A DNA stretch of 64,000 nt from Incurvaria masculella (GCA_946894095.1 OX335660.1:12281001-12345000), one strand, 5' to 3'; shown: positions 28,101 through 60,866, numbered from the stretch's first letter. Notes: a model not told the origin generated them from the sequence alone. Made by a program: numbers and translations.

Positions 28101-30410
28101 TAGTCTGGAGATAATTGGCGTATTAAAGTTAGTACGTCCACTCTGCATTAATCTCTGTAGGTAAGTATTTTTATTATATTACATTCTTGATTAAATTTTA
28201 TCCTATTCATTCTTCACGTTAAAATTTAAAAGCGCATTATATCCTTTGTTTCAAAAGATATATATTATAAAATATTATTTGAAAGTATGTAATTCCGATC
28301 TAACTGTTTTCAGATCCGTTCTTCCTGACGATGCAGCAGGTGGACAAGGGCGCGATTCGTTTCGTGCTGAGCGGTGCTAACATCATGTGTCCGGGGCTGA
28401 CATCGCCCGGTGCGCGCATGACTCCCGCCGACAAGGGCCACGTGGTCGCCATCATGGCGGAAGGCAAGAAGCACGCGCTCGCCGTCGGCATCACAACACT
28501 CTCCACCGACGATATGTACGTGCTATCTGTAGATTGTAGAGCGATCGACCTAGTGCTGAGCGGTGCCAACATCGTGTCCGAGGCGGACGTCAAGGTTCGC
28601 GCATGACGCCCGTCGACAAGGGTCACGTGGTCGCCATCATGGCGGAGGGCAAGAAGCATGCGCTCGCCGTCGGCATCACGACACTCTCCACCGCCGACAT
28701 GTACGTGCTCTCTGTAGATTGTAGAGCGATCGGGCTCGTGCTGAGCGGTGCCAACATCATGTGTCCAGGGCTGACCTCGCCCTGTGCGCGTATGACGCCG
28801 GTCGACAAGGGTCACGTGGTCGCCATCATGGCGGAGGGCAAGAAGCATGCGCTCGCCGTCGGCATCACGACACTCTCCACCGACGACATGTACGTGCTCT
28901 CTGTAGATTGTAGAGCGATCGGGCTCGTGCTGAGCGGTGCCAACATCATGTGTCCGGGGCTGACCTCGCCCTGTGCGCGTATGACGCCCGTCGACAAGGG
29001 TCACGTGGTCGCCATCATGGCGGAGGGCAAGAAGCACGCGCTCGCTGTCGGCATCACGACACTCTCCACCGACGACATGTACGTGCTCTTTGTAGATTGT
29101 AGAGCGATCGGGCTCGTGCTGAGCGGTGCCAACATTATGTGTCCGGAGCTGACCTCGCTCTGTGCGCGTATGACGCCCGTCGACAAGGGTCACGCGGTCG
29201 CCATCATGGCGGAGGGCAATAAGCACGCGCTCGCCGTCGGCATCACAACACTCTCCACCGACGACATGTACGTGCTATCTGTAGATTGTAGAGCGATCGA
29301 CCTAGTGCTGAGCGGTGCCAACATCGTGTGTCCGAGGCGGACGTCAAGGTTCGCGCATGACGTCTGTCGACAAGGGTCACGTGGTCGCCATCATGGCGGA
29401 GGGCAAGAAGCATGCGCTCGCCGTCGGCATCACGACACTCTCCACCGACGACATGTACGTGCTCTTTGTAGATAGTAGAGCGATCGGGCTCGTGCTGAGC
29501 GGTGCCAACATCATGTGTCCGGGGCTGACCTCGCCCTGTGCGCGTATGACGTCCGTCGACAAGAGTCACGTGGTCGCCATCATGGCGGAGGGCAAGAAGC
29601 ACGCGCTCGCCGTCGGCATCACAACACTCTCCACCGACGACATGTACGTGCTCTTTGTAGATTGTAGAGCGATTGGGCTCGTGCTGAGCGGTGCCAACAT
29701 CATGTGTCCGGAGCTGACCTCGCCCTGTGCGCGTATGACGCCCATCGACAAGGGTCACGCGGTCGCCATCATGGCGGAGGGCAAGAAGCACGCGCTCGCC
29801 GTCGGCATCACTACACTCTCCACCGACGACATGTACGTGCTCTCTGTAGATTGTAGAGCGATCGGGCTCGTGCTGAGCGGTGCCAACATCATGTGTCCGG
29901 GGCTGACGTCGCTCTCTGCGCGTATGACGCCCGTCGACAAGAGTCACGTGGTCGCCATCATGGCGGAGGGCAAGAAGCACGCGCTCGCCGTCGGCATCAC
30001 AACACTCTCCACCGACGACATGTACGTGCTCTTTGTAGATTGTAGAGTGATCGGGCTCGTGCTGAGCGGTGCCAACATCATGTGTCCGGGGCTGACCTCG
30101 CCCTGTGCGCGTATGACGCCCGTCGACAAGGATCACATACATATCGTACTTGTTGTCGATCAAAAACGCAAGTATTTTTTATTGTGCACATCACAGTACT
30201 TTTAAACTCATTAATATATAAAAATCTAATTGTTTTTTGTTTTGTTTCAGTGCCAAGGTGAACAAAGGTATTGGAGTGGAGAACTGTCACTACCTCAACG
30301 ATGGCTTGTGGCAGATGAAGCCAGTCAAATAAACCCTTCCCCCGACATAAGCTATCTATCTACTTATTTTATTTTAATTTATAAGCCTTTACACCACATT
30401 TAATAAAGTA
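25157..30410 (+). CDS. MCTS1: MCTS1 translation re-initiation factor gene (exons 2-5; exon 1 not found)
   Basis: MCTS1 pairs with DENR, binds the 40S subunit and supports re-initiation and release of post-termination tRNA. Four exons (26236-26388, 27268-27368, 28314-28515, 30251-30332) join in phase. With the expected MFKK from exon 1 they give 182 residues against 181 in the human protein. Landmarks are [12 protein letters not shown] (end of the N-terminal domain), [32 protein letters not shown] (PUA domain start), [16 protein letters not shown] and [10 protein letters not shown] near the C-terminus. The gene is unique in carrying tandem arrays over exon 2, intron 3 and exon 4. The canonical product requires the last exon 2 acceptor and the first exon 4 donor. 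A polyadenylation signal follows the stop. The span given starts at the open frame that enters the exon 2 array. Confidence 0.93.
25179..26331 (+). repeat. MCTS1 exon 2 tandem array, 141-bp unit
   Basis: Units repeat every 141 bp exactly. Copies of the exon start (g|ttcgacgagaag) lie at 25249, 25390, 25531, 25672, 25813, 25954, 26095 and 26236. Each unit holds 24 bp of intron 1 end (gatgacatcctctctagctcgcag, itself a 3' splice site; key bases cag at its end) plus 117 bp of exon. The array starts mid-exon at cttgctggagctg (25180). No stop occurs in the coding frame from 25157 to 26407, so all copies read through as a 47-residue module. Copies differ by a few bases (F/L at the first exon residue, K/R later). 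The copy at 26095 is the most diverged ([18 protein letters not shown]). Confidence 0.95.
26236..26388 (+). CDS. MCTS1: MCTS1 exon 2 (canonical, last array copy)
   Basis: Encodes canonical residues 5-54, from [16 protein letters not shown] to KKDTFRIVK, then two bases of the C55 codon. The acceptor is ctcgcag|g at 26234-26235 and the donor tg|gtacct at 26389-26390. Only this copy continues into [11 protein letters not shown]; all earlier copies end at HIDLVM and re-enter intron-derived sequence. Starts with one base completing the codon left by exon 1. Confidence 0.92.
26408..26993. repeat. Fold-back repeats in MCTS1 intron 2
   Basis: Left arm gtcggcccgtaagcatcaga...caaatatctgtgtctgcatg (26412-26545); a second left arm aagaacggcccgtaagct...atctgtgtctgcacg (26624-26745); right arm cagacacagatatttttagc to gatgcttacgggctgacc (26867-26993). 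Same family as 9885-10265. One element appears to have inserted beside, or duplicated within, another. Confidence 0.7.
27268..27368 (+). CDS. MCTS1: MCTS1 exon 3
   Basis: Acceptor gtatttttcag|cc at 27266-27267, donor aagt|gtaagt at 27369-27370. Codes canonical residues 55-88 ([18 protein letters not shown]... to KLLHK) and the first base of Y89. 101 bp: one base, 33 codons, one base, consistent with neighbours. It links the N-terminal domain to the PUA domain and is the only internal exon here not affected by tandem duplication. Confidence 0.93.
27384..27703 (+). repeat. 114-bp tandem repeat in MCTS1 intron 3
   Basis: Units start taatctccttatactttc at 27384, 27498 and 27612 and contain cttatgtagtaaccgact and gaagaaaatgcgagccaaaa. 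The third is shortened by a deletion near 27678. The first unit begins 16 bp after the exon 3 donor. Non-coding; the minus-strand frame 27351-27707 is a by-product. Confidence 0.9.
27704..28313. other. Rest of MCTS1 intron 3
   Basis: AT-rich intronic DNA ending in ctaactgttttcag (28300-28313), the exon 4 acceptor. A short frame at 27958-28164 is not recognised. Confidence 0.6.
28314..28515 (+). CDS. MCTS1: MCTS1 exon 4 (canonical, first array copy)
   Basis: Acceptor ctgttttcag|at (28312-28313), donor gat-at|gtacgt (28516-28517). Codes the end of Y89, then residues 90-155 ([16 protein letters not shown]... to TLSTDD) and two bases of I156. The first part ([15 protein letters not shown]) exists only in this copy. 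It forms the core of the PUA domain, an RNA/ribosome-contacting fold. 202 bp is consistent with the phases of exons 3 and 5. Confidence 0.93.
28364..30135 (+). repeat. MCTS1 exon 4 tandem array, 189-bp unit with donor site
   Basis: Units start gtgctgagcggtgc at 28364, 28553, 28738, 28927, 29116, 29305, 29492, 29681, 29870 and 30059. Each full unit is 152 bp of exon 4 plus about 37 bp from the start of intron 4, including the donor at|gtacgt. Exon ends are 28515, 28700, 28889, 29078, 29267, 29454, 29643, 29832 and 30021. The tenth copy breaks off near 30135 before its donor. Copies 2 and 6 are 185 and 187 bp and share a diverged segment (gtccgaggcggacgtcaagg), shifting the frame; from copy 1 the read-through frame ends at TGA 28604-28606. 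Confidence 0.95.
30136..30250. other. Distal part of MCTS1 intron 4
   Basis: AT-rich sequence after the array break, ending ttttgttttgtttcag (30235-30250), a strong polypyrimidine tract and acceptor for exon 5. Confidence 0.75.
30251..30332 (+). CDS. MCTS1: MCTS1 exon 5 with stop codon
   Basis: One base (t) completes I156. Residues 157-182 follow: [20 protein letters not shown] then QMKPVK and TAA at 30330-30332. The VNKGIG and HYLNDGLW motifs are nearly invariant in MCTS1 proteins, which fixes the identity of the gene and the frame of the whole model. Confidence 0.95.
30402..30407 (+). terminator. MCTS1 polyadenylation signal
   Basis: aataaa 70 bp after the stop, followed by a second aataaa at about 30412 and a T/G-rich stretch (tttgagatgttttaattc). 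Fits a short 3' UTR. Confidence 0.75.
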
Positions 30411-31740
30411 AAATAAATCTTTGAGATGTTTTAATTCGCTGAAAATATGATTGTGTGGATTTAGTTGTTGCAAATTCAGAAAGGATAATGACAATTCTTC
30501 AATACAATCCAAAAAAATAATTTCTGTTTTACATATAAGAAAAAAAATTTATCAACTCTTTTTTATCGCAGGAAAATGTAGAAAACGATTTTTGGGCTAA
30601 TCTAAACATTGCCTGAAAATTGCTTCAACCATTTTTGACATTCACTCGAGCAGACCTTCTAAACTTCCAAACATTAACCCGAGCGAAAGTTTTTTGATTT
30701 GCACAGATTTCTTTGAGCTGCACAGGACCACCCGTGGACTAACCAGAAGATTACCTGAAATTTTCATCAAAATCGGTCCAGCCGTTTTAAAGTCCATAGG
30801 ACATATGCACATGCATACATAGATTTTATATACATGCACAGGTAAATTTTTCAAGTTTGCCTTCATGGCCAAATCCAAAACTATAAGAAATAGCAAAAAT
30901 CCTCCAAGGAGTTGTGAAGCCCATTTTGATAAAAAATAAAACTGCATTATTCGATTTATGAAAAAATATTTTTTCTAGCCGAGAATCGAACTCGTTGATT
31001 TTGAAATAACAATAGTGACGGCAAACTAAAGGAAAGCTTTCATATTTTCAAGCCTTCATGCATTTCCCATACTTCACTAATCAAATTGTTCGAAATAAAG
31101 CATATTCGGCATAACATCATCATGATCTAATTTCAAAATTATATTTTTATCTGTGGTTAACGGTCATAAAAGAAAGAAAAAAAACTGAAGGGTCACAGGA
31201 GTTTAATGAAACATTAAAAATGTTTGCCCCCTTGGTACTTTTGCAGAATTTTCCATAATTTTAAAATTCCATAGAAATTAAGCCGCGTGTTGTTAGGAAA
31301 GACAACACATTATTTCTTTATTATGGACCGCGAATTAATTCTGAATACACACCTTCTAAGGGCAGAAGTCCTTGTCAAAAGTGAGCCTTGCTACTGAGGA
31401 GCACCTCAAGAGACTGCTGACTCGCCAGTCAGTCCATCACGTCGAGGTAATGATGACGCACCATCGATTGTGAGTAACATCTTTATTAGATACCGCGCAT
31501 ATGCGGATGCGGGGCAAAAAACATATGCAAGTCGTATGATCGTAATTTTACGCGCCGGACAGCATCTGACGTTATAAATTTTTTTGTAGTAAAACCGCTA
31601 ATTTACGTGCCTAAATTATATCGTGCTGATAGTTAATGTAACCAGCAAAACCTGTCAGCAGTCATGTATACCTAAATGTTTGCCAAATGTATAGTCATTT
31701 ACACATATTTAAATACAAGAAAATTTGTGCATATAGGTAT
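30411..31740. other. Intergenic DNA downstream of MCTS1
   Basis: Segment 30868-31005 is shared with 14158-14305 (ccaaatccaaaactataaga; gaatcgaactcgttgatttt), a possible SINE relic. The remainder is AT-rich with no recognised gene. Confidence 0.5.
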
Positions 31741-32129
31741 GCTCGTAGCCTAGTAGCGCGGGGACTAGACTAGCATACCAGAGGTCTGGGTTCAAATCCT
31801 CGCCCCGTTCATGCACCACTTCATTCTCATTCTGAGTGCATTTCGTCGCGAATGCGAGCTGCTCCATGATTCAGAATCCATGTTAAACTTCCCCTACTAG
31901 GTGGTAGGGTTTAAGTCTGCCCGGGTTGGTACCATCGCATTGGATGAAAAGATGATCGAAGCGGCAATGAAAAATTTTCCGTGTTTTCCATCCAGTTCAA
32001 TGCAGCCGTGCTCATAAAGGGAAGGACCTGGCATGGCACCTAATTCCTTCGGGAATGTGGTGTATTGGGCTAATATCATAACGGTAGTTGTGTGGTATTA
32101 GCCATCCATGTCGGGTTCCATAAAAAAAT
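31741..32129 (+). mobile_element. tRNA-headed SINE sharing the 5S-SINE body
   Basis: The head has a pol III box A (tagcctagtag, 31746-31756) and box B (ggttcaaatcc, 31789-31799) at tRNA-like spacing. From about 31895 the body (actaggtggtagggttt, ttggtaccatcgcattggat, cagttcaatgcagccgtgc) is the same as in the 5S-headed SINE of 18908-19286. It ends atgtcgggttccataaaaaa. The head is therefore different while the body and 3' end are common. Confidence 0.88.
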
Positions 32130-33356
32130 ATGTAAAGCCCCCGGCGTCATTCCCCTTCCAAGCGCCAACGGCTGCACAGAGACAAACCTATATCGGATTT
32201 GGTTACTGGGCAGCGCAGGGTGCGGCTTGGAAGGGCAAAAAGTCGGCTTGCGCCAGGAGCCTGTAAGCATATCTAATAATAATAATTCGTTTATTCCTCT
32301 TATTACACCATCGATATTACACCCAATCATACATACATGCAGGTAACATAGCACAGTATTATACCACCAGGGGTATCGCCAGGGGCATCGTGGGTCCGCA
32401 ACGGCTAGGTAGTTACATTTTTACATTTTAGATTCAAATTTAAAACAAAAGTCCAAGATAGTTATATTAAGTTTAAAGATGAATAGGTATGTGCTTATTA
32501 TGATATACCATGTACATCGGAGGAAAGGGTGATGGGCTCAGCGATAGAGCACTAGGTGCATCGCAAGTCATACCTAGAGCCGCTGGTTTCCAGCCAATAT
32601 CTGTACATATTAAAATCCATCAAACAAGGTTCTGCCACAAAAGGAGACACCACCAGGACACCAAAAGGAGTTAGAAATAAAATGCATTCGATAATTAATT
32701 GCAGTTATTTTTGATATTTGTTTCATTAAAATACAAATGCACCAAATACTTAGCGTAACATTCCAAATATGACTTCATGCTGGAACTTAACCCGGCGCTC
32801 GGAGAAGTAACTGTGAGTTGTCGATTTGACATTCCGCCCGGCAGCAGCAGCAGATATACCAAGCCCTTCTACAACAATAATTGCCTATTCCATATCCTAT
32901 TACATTCAATGCAAAACAATACAAAATGCTAGTGCGATCAGTGTTTTAAAAACAATCATTGCGTATGCAGAGGAATTGGCTAGAAGTAGATAATAAAAAA
33001 TCTGACAGGTCTGTAAAAAAAAAGTTACCAGAGATTAGGACTTCAGGACTATGTCCTAATCAAAGATACCTTTTACGCCTACAGACGATATTGCATTGAA
33101 TTCATTTCCGATTTGACAAGAAGCTCGGTTTTCAAATCTTAGGTTTCTTTTACTATTTTTAATGAATCATTATTATGTATCACACTAATAGCTTGTAAAT
33201 ATATTGCGTAAAGAAAACCCTTATATGTAGTCGTAGGTATGCCACACAATCCCTGCCAAATGTGCTCGCTAAAGAAGCTGCAATAAACATTACCTATTCC
33301 TTACGCAACTAGTTAACTTAAATTTATTTATTATAGGTAGGTAGGTACGTAATTTT

Positions 33357-33410
33357 AATAGAACATGCACCAGGATACCATGAATTAAGCCCGCCCTGGA
33401 TGTTCTATTA
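33357..33410. repeat. Short inverted repeat
   Basis: taatagaacatgcaccagg and ccctggatgttctatta pair with a loop of about 18 bp. Confidence 0.55.
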
Positions 33411-35593
33411 AACATTGTTACCTGCACAAACAAATGCTTGCTACATATATGCTCAACAGTAATAACGAAAGGCCTAAAAATTCAATCTATTTTTTTAATG
33501 TAATCTAACAACTTAAATGAAGCCTACAGTTCATTCTATATCATTCCATAACAAATTGAAACATAAAGAATGAACACTAGCAGACCATGGCAGATGTTAG
33601 GTTAAGCTGATCGACAAACAATTATCCGAAAGTTTATAAATTTACTCCCTATATTGTTGAGTCTTCACTCCTAAACCTAACCGAAGCCATCAGACAAATC
33701 GACCCTTAGAATATCCTGGCCAAGCCGTATTGTACCTATCCAATTTAAATAATTTACGTCTTTACATACAATTGACAACACATTACCTACGCTAGCATTT
33801 CCAGAGGACAATTACAGTTATACACCACTATTATGATAACCTAAGCAGTTATTTTCATATATAAATGTAAATTGGCTAACTCCACGCCTTAACTAATTCT
33901 CGTTATATTAAAATGATGTAATTGCGTACAAAGGGCACTGACCACTTTTAAACTTGTTTAAACCAAATTAAGATTTGCTCACTTGTTTTGCATTTCAAAT
34001 GAAATGCCCATTTCCTGAAATATTTGCAAGCACAAAAGCAATGTTAAGCATTGTCACGTGACGGACTACATTTAGTGCTTTCGCACTAACATATTTCTAC
34101 AGGCGGCAAAGCGTCATTGTCTTACATTTAATATTTTATGACACATTTTTTAACATATTACATCGTCGTATCTTATAATGGACAGTGAATGAATATACAT
34201 TGCATTTACCTAGGATTTTTCGCAGATAATTCAAAATATTGTAATCGTTATCCTAATTATATAATATTACATAAATATATTTTTTAACATTAATGGACAG
34301 AGTTGCGCGTAGCGTATGTGTGCATGTGTGTGGAATCGATAGCAAAAAAAAATAGGTATATGGGAGGTACCATGTTAACTCGAAAACGGTATGAAGGAAC
34401 CTAAATATATGGAATATCTAGTGGCTAAAACGATTGACAGCTTATTTAGTAACAACTACAGATATAATTAGCTGGACATAAGCATCATCTATAAGTTCTA
34501 CGTTCAATATATGTTTATTAAAATTTAAATGAAGAAAGTTTAGTAGGGCTACAATATTAAATTAAAACAGGTTCTACTGATTACGAAAAATACTAGGAAA
34601 AGATAAATGAGGAGGACACAAAGGTCTACACTACCGACAAATAGTTAGGACGTAAGTATAAGGGAGCTGGATCAGTATTAAGACTGAAATCTTTTTATTA
34701 ATTTAATTGTCGATGAATTAGATGGCCACTATCAAACTACCTACATAGATAATGATTTAAAATAAATTCTGCTGGTGATAACATTTCTCTAATTAATAAA
34801 AAGTTTATTAGTTAATTAATAAAAAATAATCGAATGAAAAGAAAATCACTCAAAACATTACTTTCATGTGATACTTTGCCTGGACTAAAATCTTCTAAAT
34901 CTACTAAAATATTCTGATAATGTATTTCAGCAACCTATATGACACTATGTAGGTAGAACAAAAACACAAATATATGTTCAGGTAGAATGTTTTGCATGAA
35001 TTAATAGAAAATGTAATATTTTCGAAATTAATTGAAGATCACTTAAGAGTGTTTGTACACAAGTTTTCTTGCAAACAAAATACAGAAAGTAATGTCTTAG
35101 GGGTATTTTTTGTCAGAAATAATAAATTTACAAAATCTGCAAAGGTTTTCGCAGCAATAGCAACCTACCATAGTTTAATTTAACATTCATAATTAATTCT
35201 TGCCTCAAAGTCCAATACTTATATGTGTTCTGTGTAATACTGTGCGCATGCGCTGGAACACAGTAATGTGCTGCACATCAAACACATTATTTTCTGTGAA
35301 ATATTTTATATCGTGGAATGAATACATATTTTATTGCATAGATTATCTCACATGACATACAAACTAAATGTTTACGTTTATTTGGTTACGAGAGGCTTTT
35401 GAGAAGGCTTGTTGTTTTTACGATACTTTTCGTAAAAGACAATTAAGGGAACACAGGACGTTCCGTAATCTGATAAGTTATCGTTTAGCATTTTTTAGTT
35501 TTATATATATAAGCACTTATTTTCAAATATTATTATCGGAAAAAATCAACATGGAAACATTTAATTTTTTTAATTAATAAAAGTTGGTTCTTG

Positions 35594-35827
35594 CCATTAA
35601 AATTCAAGCCTTAAACAGGTTTGAATTTTTTTCAATCATTTTGACTCCCACAACATAAGCGGTACGGGCATATTATTATTTTTTTATCTCTAGTGTAGCG
35701 CTGGATTTTTTTATTATTTTGGCTTTATTGATTAAAATTTAAAAATATATATACTCTCATTGCTTATGTTGTAGGAGTTAACACGCTTCAATGTTTTTCA
35801 AATCAACTTGAATTTTAATGGCAAGGC
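35594..35827. repeat. Fold-back MITE
   Basis: ttgccattaaaattcaagc at the left is mirrored by cttgaattttaatggcaag at the right. Inner arms ttgactcccacaacataagc and gcttatgttgtaggagttaa also pair. Confidence 0.75.
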
Positions 35828-37158
35828 CCAAGTTTTATTAGCCTAAATCATGAAATAGTTTAATGTCAAGTTTTTTTCGATAACCATGTTTGCGGAAAAG
35901 TGCTATACTAATATTAACGCTTATCGGATACGGTCGTTCTAGGGTCTTATGTCACCTTAATTCAAACCGTAAAAAATCTTCGGTGTTCCCTGCTGAATCA
36001 GAACAATTTTGGCACATTCATTTAATTGTAGTTTTTTTTCTTGAGGCACAATGAATAAAAGGTCAAGAATATTGAAGGACACAGCAAAAGGCGCAATATG
36101 ATTTATAGCTATAGCTTCCAGGATTGCAAAAATATGTAACACGAATTGCCTTTGCACAAAATATATATTACGATTATGAAGTTTAGGTATAAAACTATGT
36201 ATTTTTTATTTAATATTAGATTCTTTAAAAGTTTAGTAGCCAAAATTCTATAAGTAAATTAGTTTGTTGACTTTTGTACAAGAACATTTTGTAAACAATC
36301 TTTTTATCTTAAGTATGACACGTTAATTCTTCAAATAAACACGTTATTAAGTTACTATTTCAACCTGAAAAATTAAAATAGTTTAAGGAATAAAAAGGAT
36401 AATAAAAAAAGGAAACAACGAAATAACCCATTTAATAAAAACGATAAAGTCAATCATTTTGAAACAGTCTTAAGCTTTACGTAACACAAGTTTCCAATAA
36501 TAAATAACTTTATAGTAGGTAACCAATAAAATAGTTAAGTGAGTCCTCCAATTAATCTGACATATAGGCAATAAACAACTAAAAGATTGCTGCAGTTATC
36601 TTAAATACATACATATATAATCAGTATAGTCAAGTGAATAAAAGTGAATGCAGTGAAATAAAAGTGAAAATATTGTTTTGAGGTTATATAGTATCCACAA
36701 GAATTAATAAACTGGAATCTGGTAATTTATGATTGTTAAAAACATTCATATATTTTTGCTTACATATCTACACACTAATAAGTAACTGCGTAAGTACAAA
36801 CCACCACCGAAGAAAGTTTAATAAGTAGTAAGTCCCAAAATTAATACGATTCACAAAATACGAATAACTAAATTTATGATTTTAAATTCAATAAAAACAC
36901 CTTAAACTATGGAATGCTTTGTAATTTTGGTATGAATTAAGTACATAATTATGTCAAATATGTCGATACCAGAAAGGACGGAAAGTAATAAGACAAAAAG
37001 AAAAGCAAATAATACTTTAAGAAATTTTAAATAGCCCAGAATAAGTGGGAAATACTTCAATATCAACCATAATACTACATTAACTTATACTCGTAAGTAA
37101 GTACATAACATTGCGTTATTGCACATATACACTTCAAATAAGAATTCATTTAAATATG

Positions 37159-37325
37159 GTAACATTACACAACTATGGTCCGAAGCCACACAAAAATATC
37201 TATCGTTTTAGTGTCATATAGTGCAACATTCAAGCATCTTGTGACTTAACATCTCGTTGGTCAAAGAACTGTTTCACAATGCACACCATAATTGTTAAGG
37301 CTTGGGACCATAGTTGTGTGGTTAC
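37159..37325. repeat. Fold-back MITE
   Basis: gtaacattacacaactatgg and ccatagttgtgtggttac are inverted. The next inner bases also pair (tccgaagcc; ggcttggga). Confidence 0.7.
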
Positions 37326-38071
37326 AGTAAATAAGTTCCTTTATTTAAAACCATCTATTTTAAATAAATACATTGAAAAATCATAAGAAAATGGGAGTCA
37401 AAGAAATGTGAACAAATCCTATAAAATACATAGTAATTTTGAAGCCCCCGCAACAAGAAGCCAGAGGCCATTGTCCTAGCTCTGTAAGTATGGCACTAAT
37501 TTAATAAATTTGGCTCTCAGGCATGGTTAGACAGTTTACAGGAGTTTTGTTGTGAACAATTATGTTAAGAGTGCTGATTACATTTTTTTTCCAAGGAATA
37601 TCACCAATCCTTAGGCCTATTTAATTTCGTGCATCACACCACAATTTGGAATACAAAATGAAGTCACACACATTTTTTTAAAACTAAAATTAAATCCATC
37701 CCTATCGATAAACCGACTATGACATTCACTCTCTTTGCAAAAAAAACTGGTTGGTTTTTTGTTAGGTCGCCCAGTAAAAAAAAGACTCAGAAGTACCAGG
37801 ATAACAGCAAATAGTCAGATGTGAATATGGAAGGAGAACAGTTCGCGCCAAACATTGCTACTAGGAGCTGACTTCTTCACCTGTGTACCTCGCCATGTTG
37901 TACATAATCATCTACCAGCCTAAATGAATTTTGTGTGCAGATTAAATAATTTAGATTGTATCAGGGTAACAGCACAATAGTGAAGCATGGCCGGATGTCT
38001 ATGCTAATGTGAACATGTACGGGTTAAATGGCGGGTAGGCAGCGACAGCGGCCGCCGACGCGCGCCCGCTC

Positions 38072-59852
<21,781 letters not shown>

Positions 59853-60154
59853 CTGCAACAACACAAATTACTTTGAGCCTTTGTACAGTAGACGATACTT
59901 GCTCGGGTACCAATGTTTGGCTCCCGAGAACCCCTTCTATAGTTTAAATGTGAAATTGTGTTTCGTGGTTTGTCCTTCTTTTACGCAGCAACGAAGCAAC
60001 TGGATCGACAGATTTCGACGATTGGATCCGTGTTATCGACGGAAAATGATTTATTGCCCCTTCGGCCATTGCGATATAATACCAACCACTTGAGAAAGGA
60101 AAGGTAAAGAATATCGCGTCTTCGCCGTATGGTCAAAGTGACCATATAATTTTA

Positions 60155-60260
60155 TGGGAATCCGACAGCGCGTCGTATGCTACACAGTCGAAACATCGCT
60201 ACTGCACGCGAATGTGCTCTAAAAATGCGTTCGTCAAGTAAGTTCCCACCCACACACCCT
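60155..60260 (+). repeat. Dispersed repeat shared with 4650-4740
   Basis: cagtcgaaacatcgctactg and gcgttcgtcaagtaagttcc match 4665-4735 with scattered changes. Nature unknown. Confidence 0.5.
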
Positions 60261-60599
60261 TTAATGACATAATCATAACATATACTTTTAAAGACAAAAC
60301 AGACAGTCATGTCTATCTTATAAGTATTTGGCTTTTCTGTGTAGCTCTTCTTGTGCCTCCATCAATGTGTTTGGACAAACAGATTGATTTTATTTTAGTT
60401 CATACAATTCCAAGAGATGGCGCCACTAGTACTTTACAGTTGCGCCATTAACTGCACAGATTAGGTAACATAAAAACTACCTATATTAGTTGATTTACCT
60501 CTTGCATTCTCACATTTCTAAAAGGCGAAGCCCTTGCCAATTTTTCTCTCAGATACTTATTTTCGTGTACCCTGCCAACAATAATTTGTAGTCACAGCC

Positions 60600-60844
60600 G
60601 CATAGTGCATTCTATCGCAATTTCACTTTATCCAACAGCCATACCTTGCCCTGTATGAGCCGGCTCTCCGTGTATCCGTTCCTTGAACATAGTGACGTTA
60701 GTGGTAGGTGTGCTTGTGTGCTGTGAGAGACCCGGCAGAGCAGCCCCAGGTGAGTCCAAGCCTTGCGCTTGCCCATTTATCGAAACCCACCCAAAACTCC
60801 ACGAACACTCGGTCGGTCAATCCAGAGCGACTTGGGCGCTCACA
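60600..60844 (+). repeat. Putative 5' LTR end of BEL/Pao element
   Basis: Position deduced: an LTR should end in CA just before the tRNA primer site, and cgctcaca stops at 60844. The start of the LTR cannot be fixed because the matching 3' LTR is outside the window; 60600 is only indicative. Confidence 0.35.
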
Positions 60845-60849
60845 TAATT

Positions 60850-60866
60850 TGGTCCTTTGAGCCTCG
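60850..60866 (+). other. Putative primer-binding site
   Basis: tggtcctttgagcctcg begins with TGG, as required to pair with the CCA end of a tRNA, five bases after a CA that could end the LTR. The tRNA was not identified. Confidence 0.45.

Larger units (their letters stand above)
32130..38071. other. AT-rich region between the converging genes
   Basis: No gene seen on either strand over almost 6 kb, with little recognisable repeat content. A tRNA-like relic may lie at 32530-32600 (gggctcagcgatagagcac; gctggtttccagcc). Fold-backs at 33357-33410, 35594-35827 and 37159-37325 are listed separately. The part nearest 38 kb could be the 3' UTR of the neurobeachin gene, which ends at 38072 on the minus strand, but its extent cannot be read from the sequence. 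Confidence 0.4.

Noticed and set aside
28300..30163. Minus-strand frames of about 300 codons over the exon 4 array
   Set aside because: Same reason: repeat-driven antisense shadows with no family resemblance.
31741..31810. Functional tRNA gene
   Set aside because: Box A and B are present, but no convincing cloverleaf or 3' end; continues into the SINE body.
32521..32605. tRNA gene (gggctcagcgatagagcac...)
   Set aside because: The box A-like start is suggestive but the T-arm lacks ttcga and pairing is poor; at most a relic.
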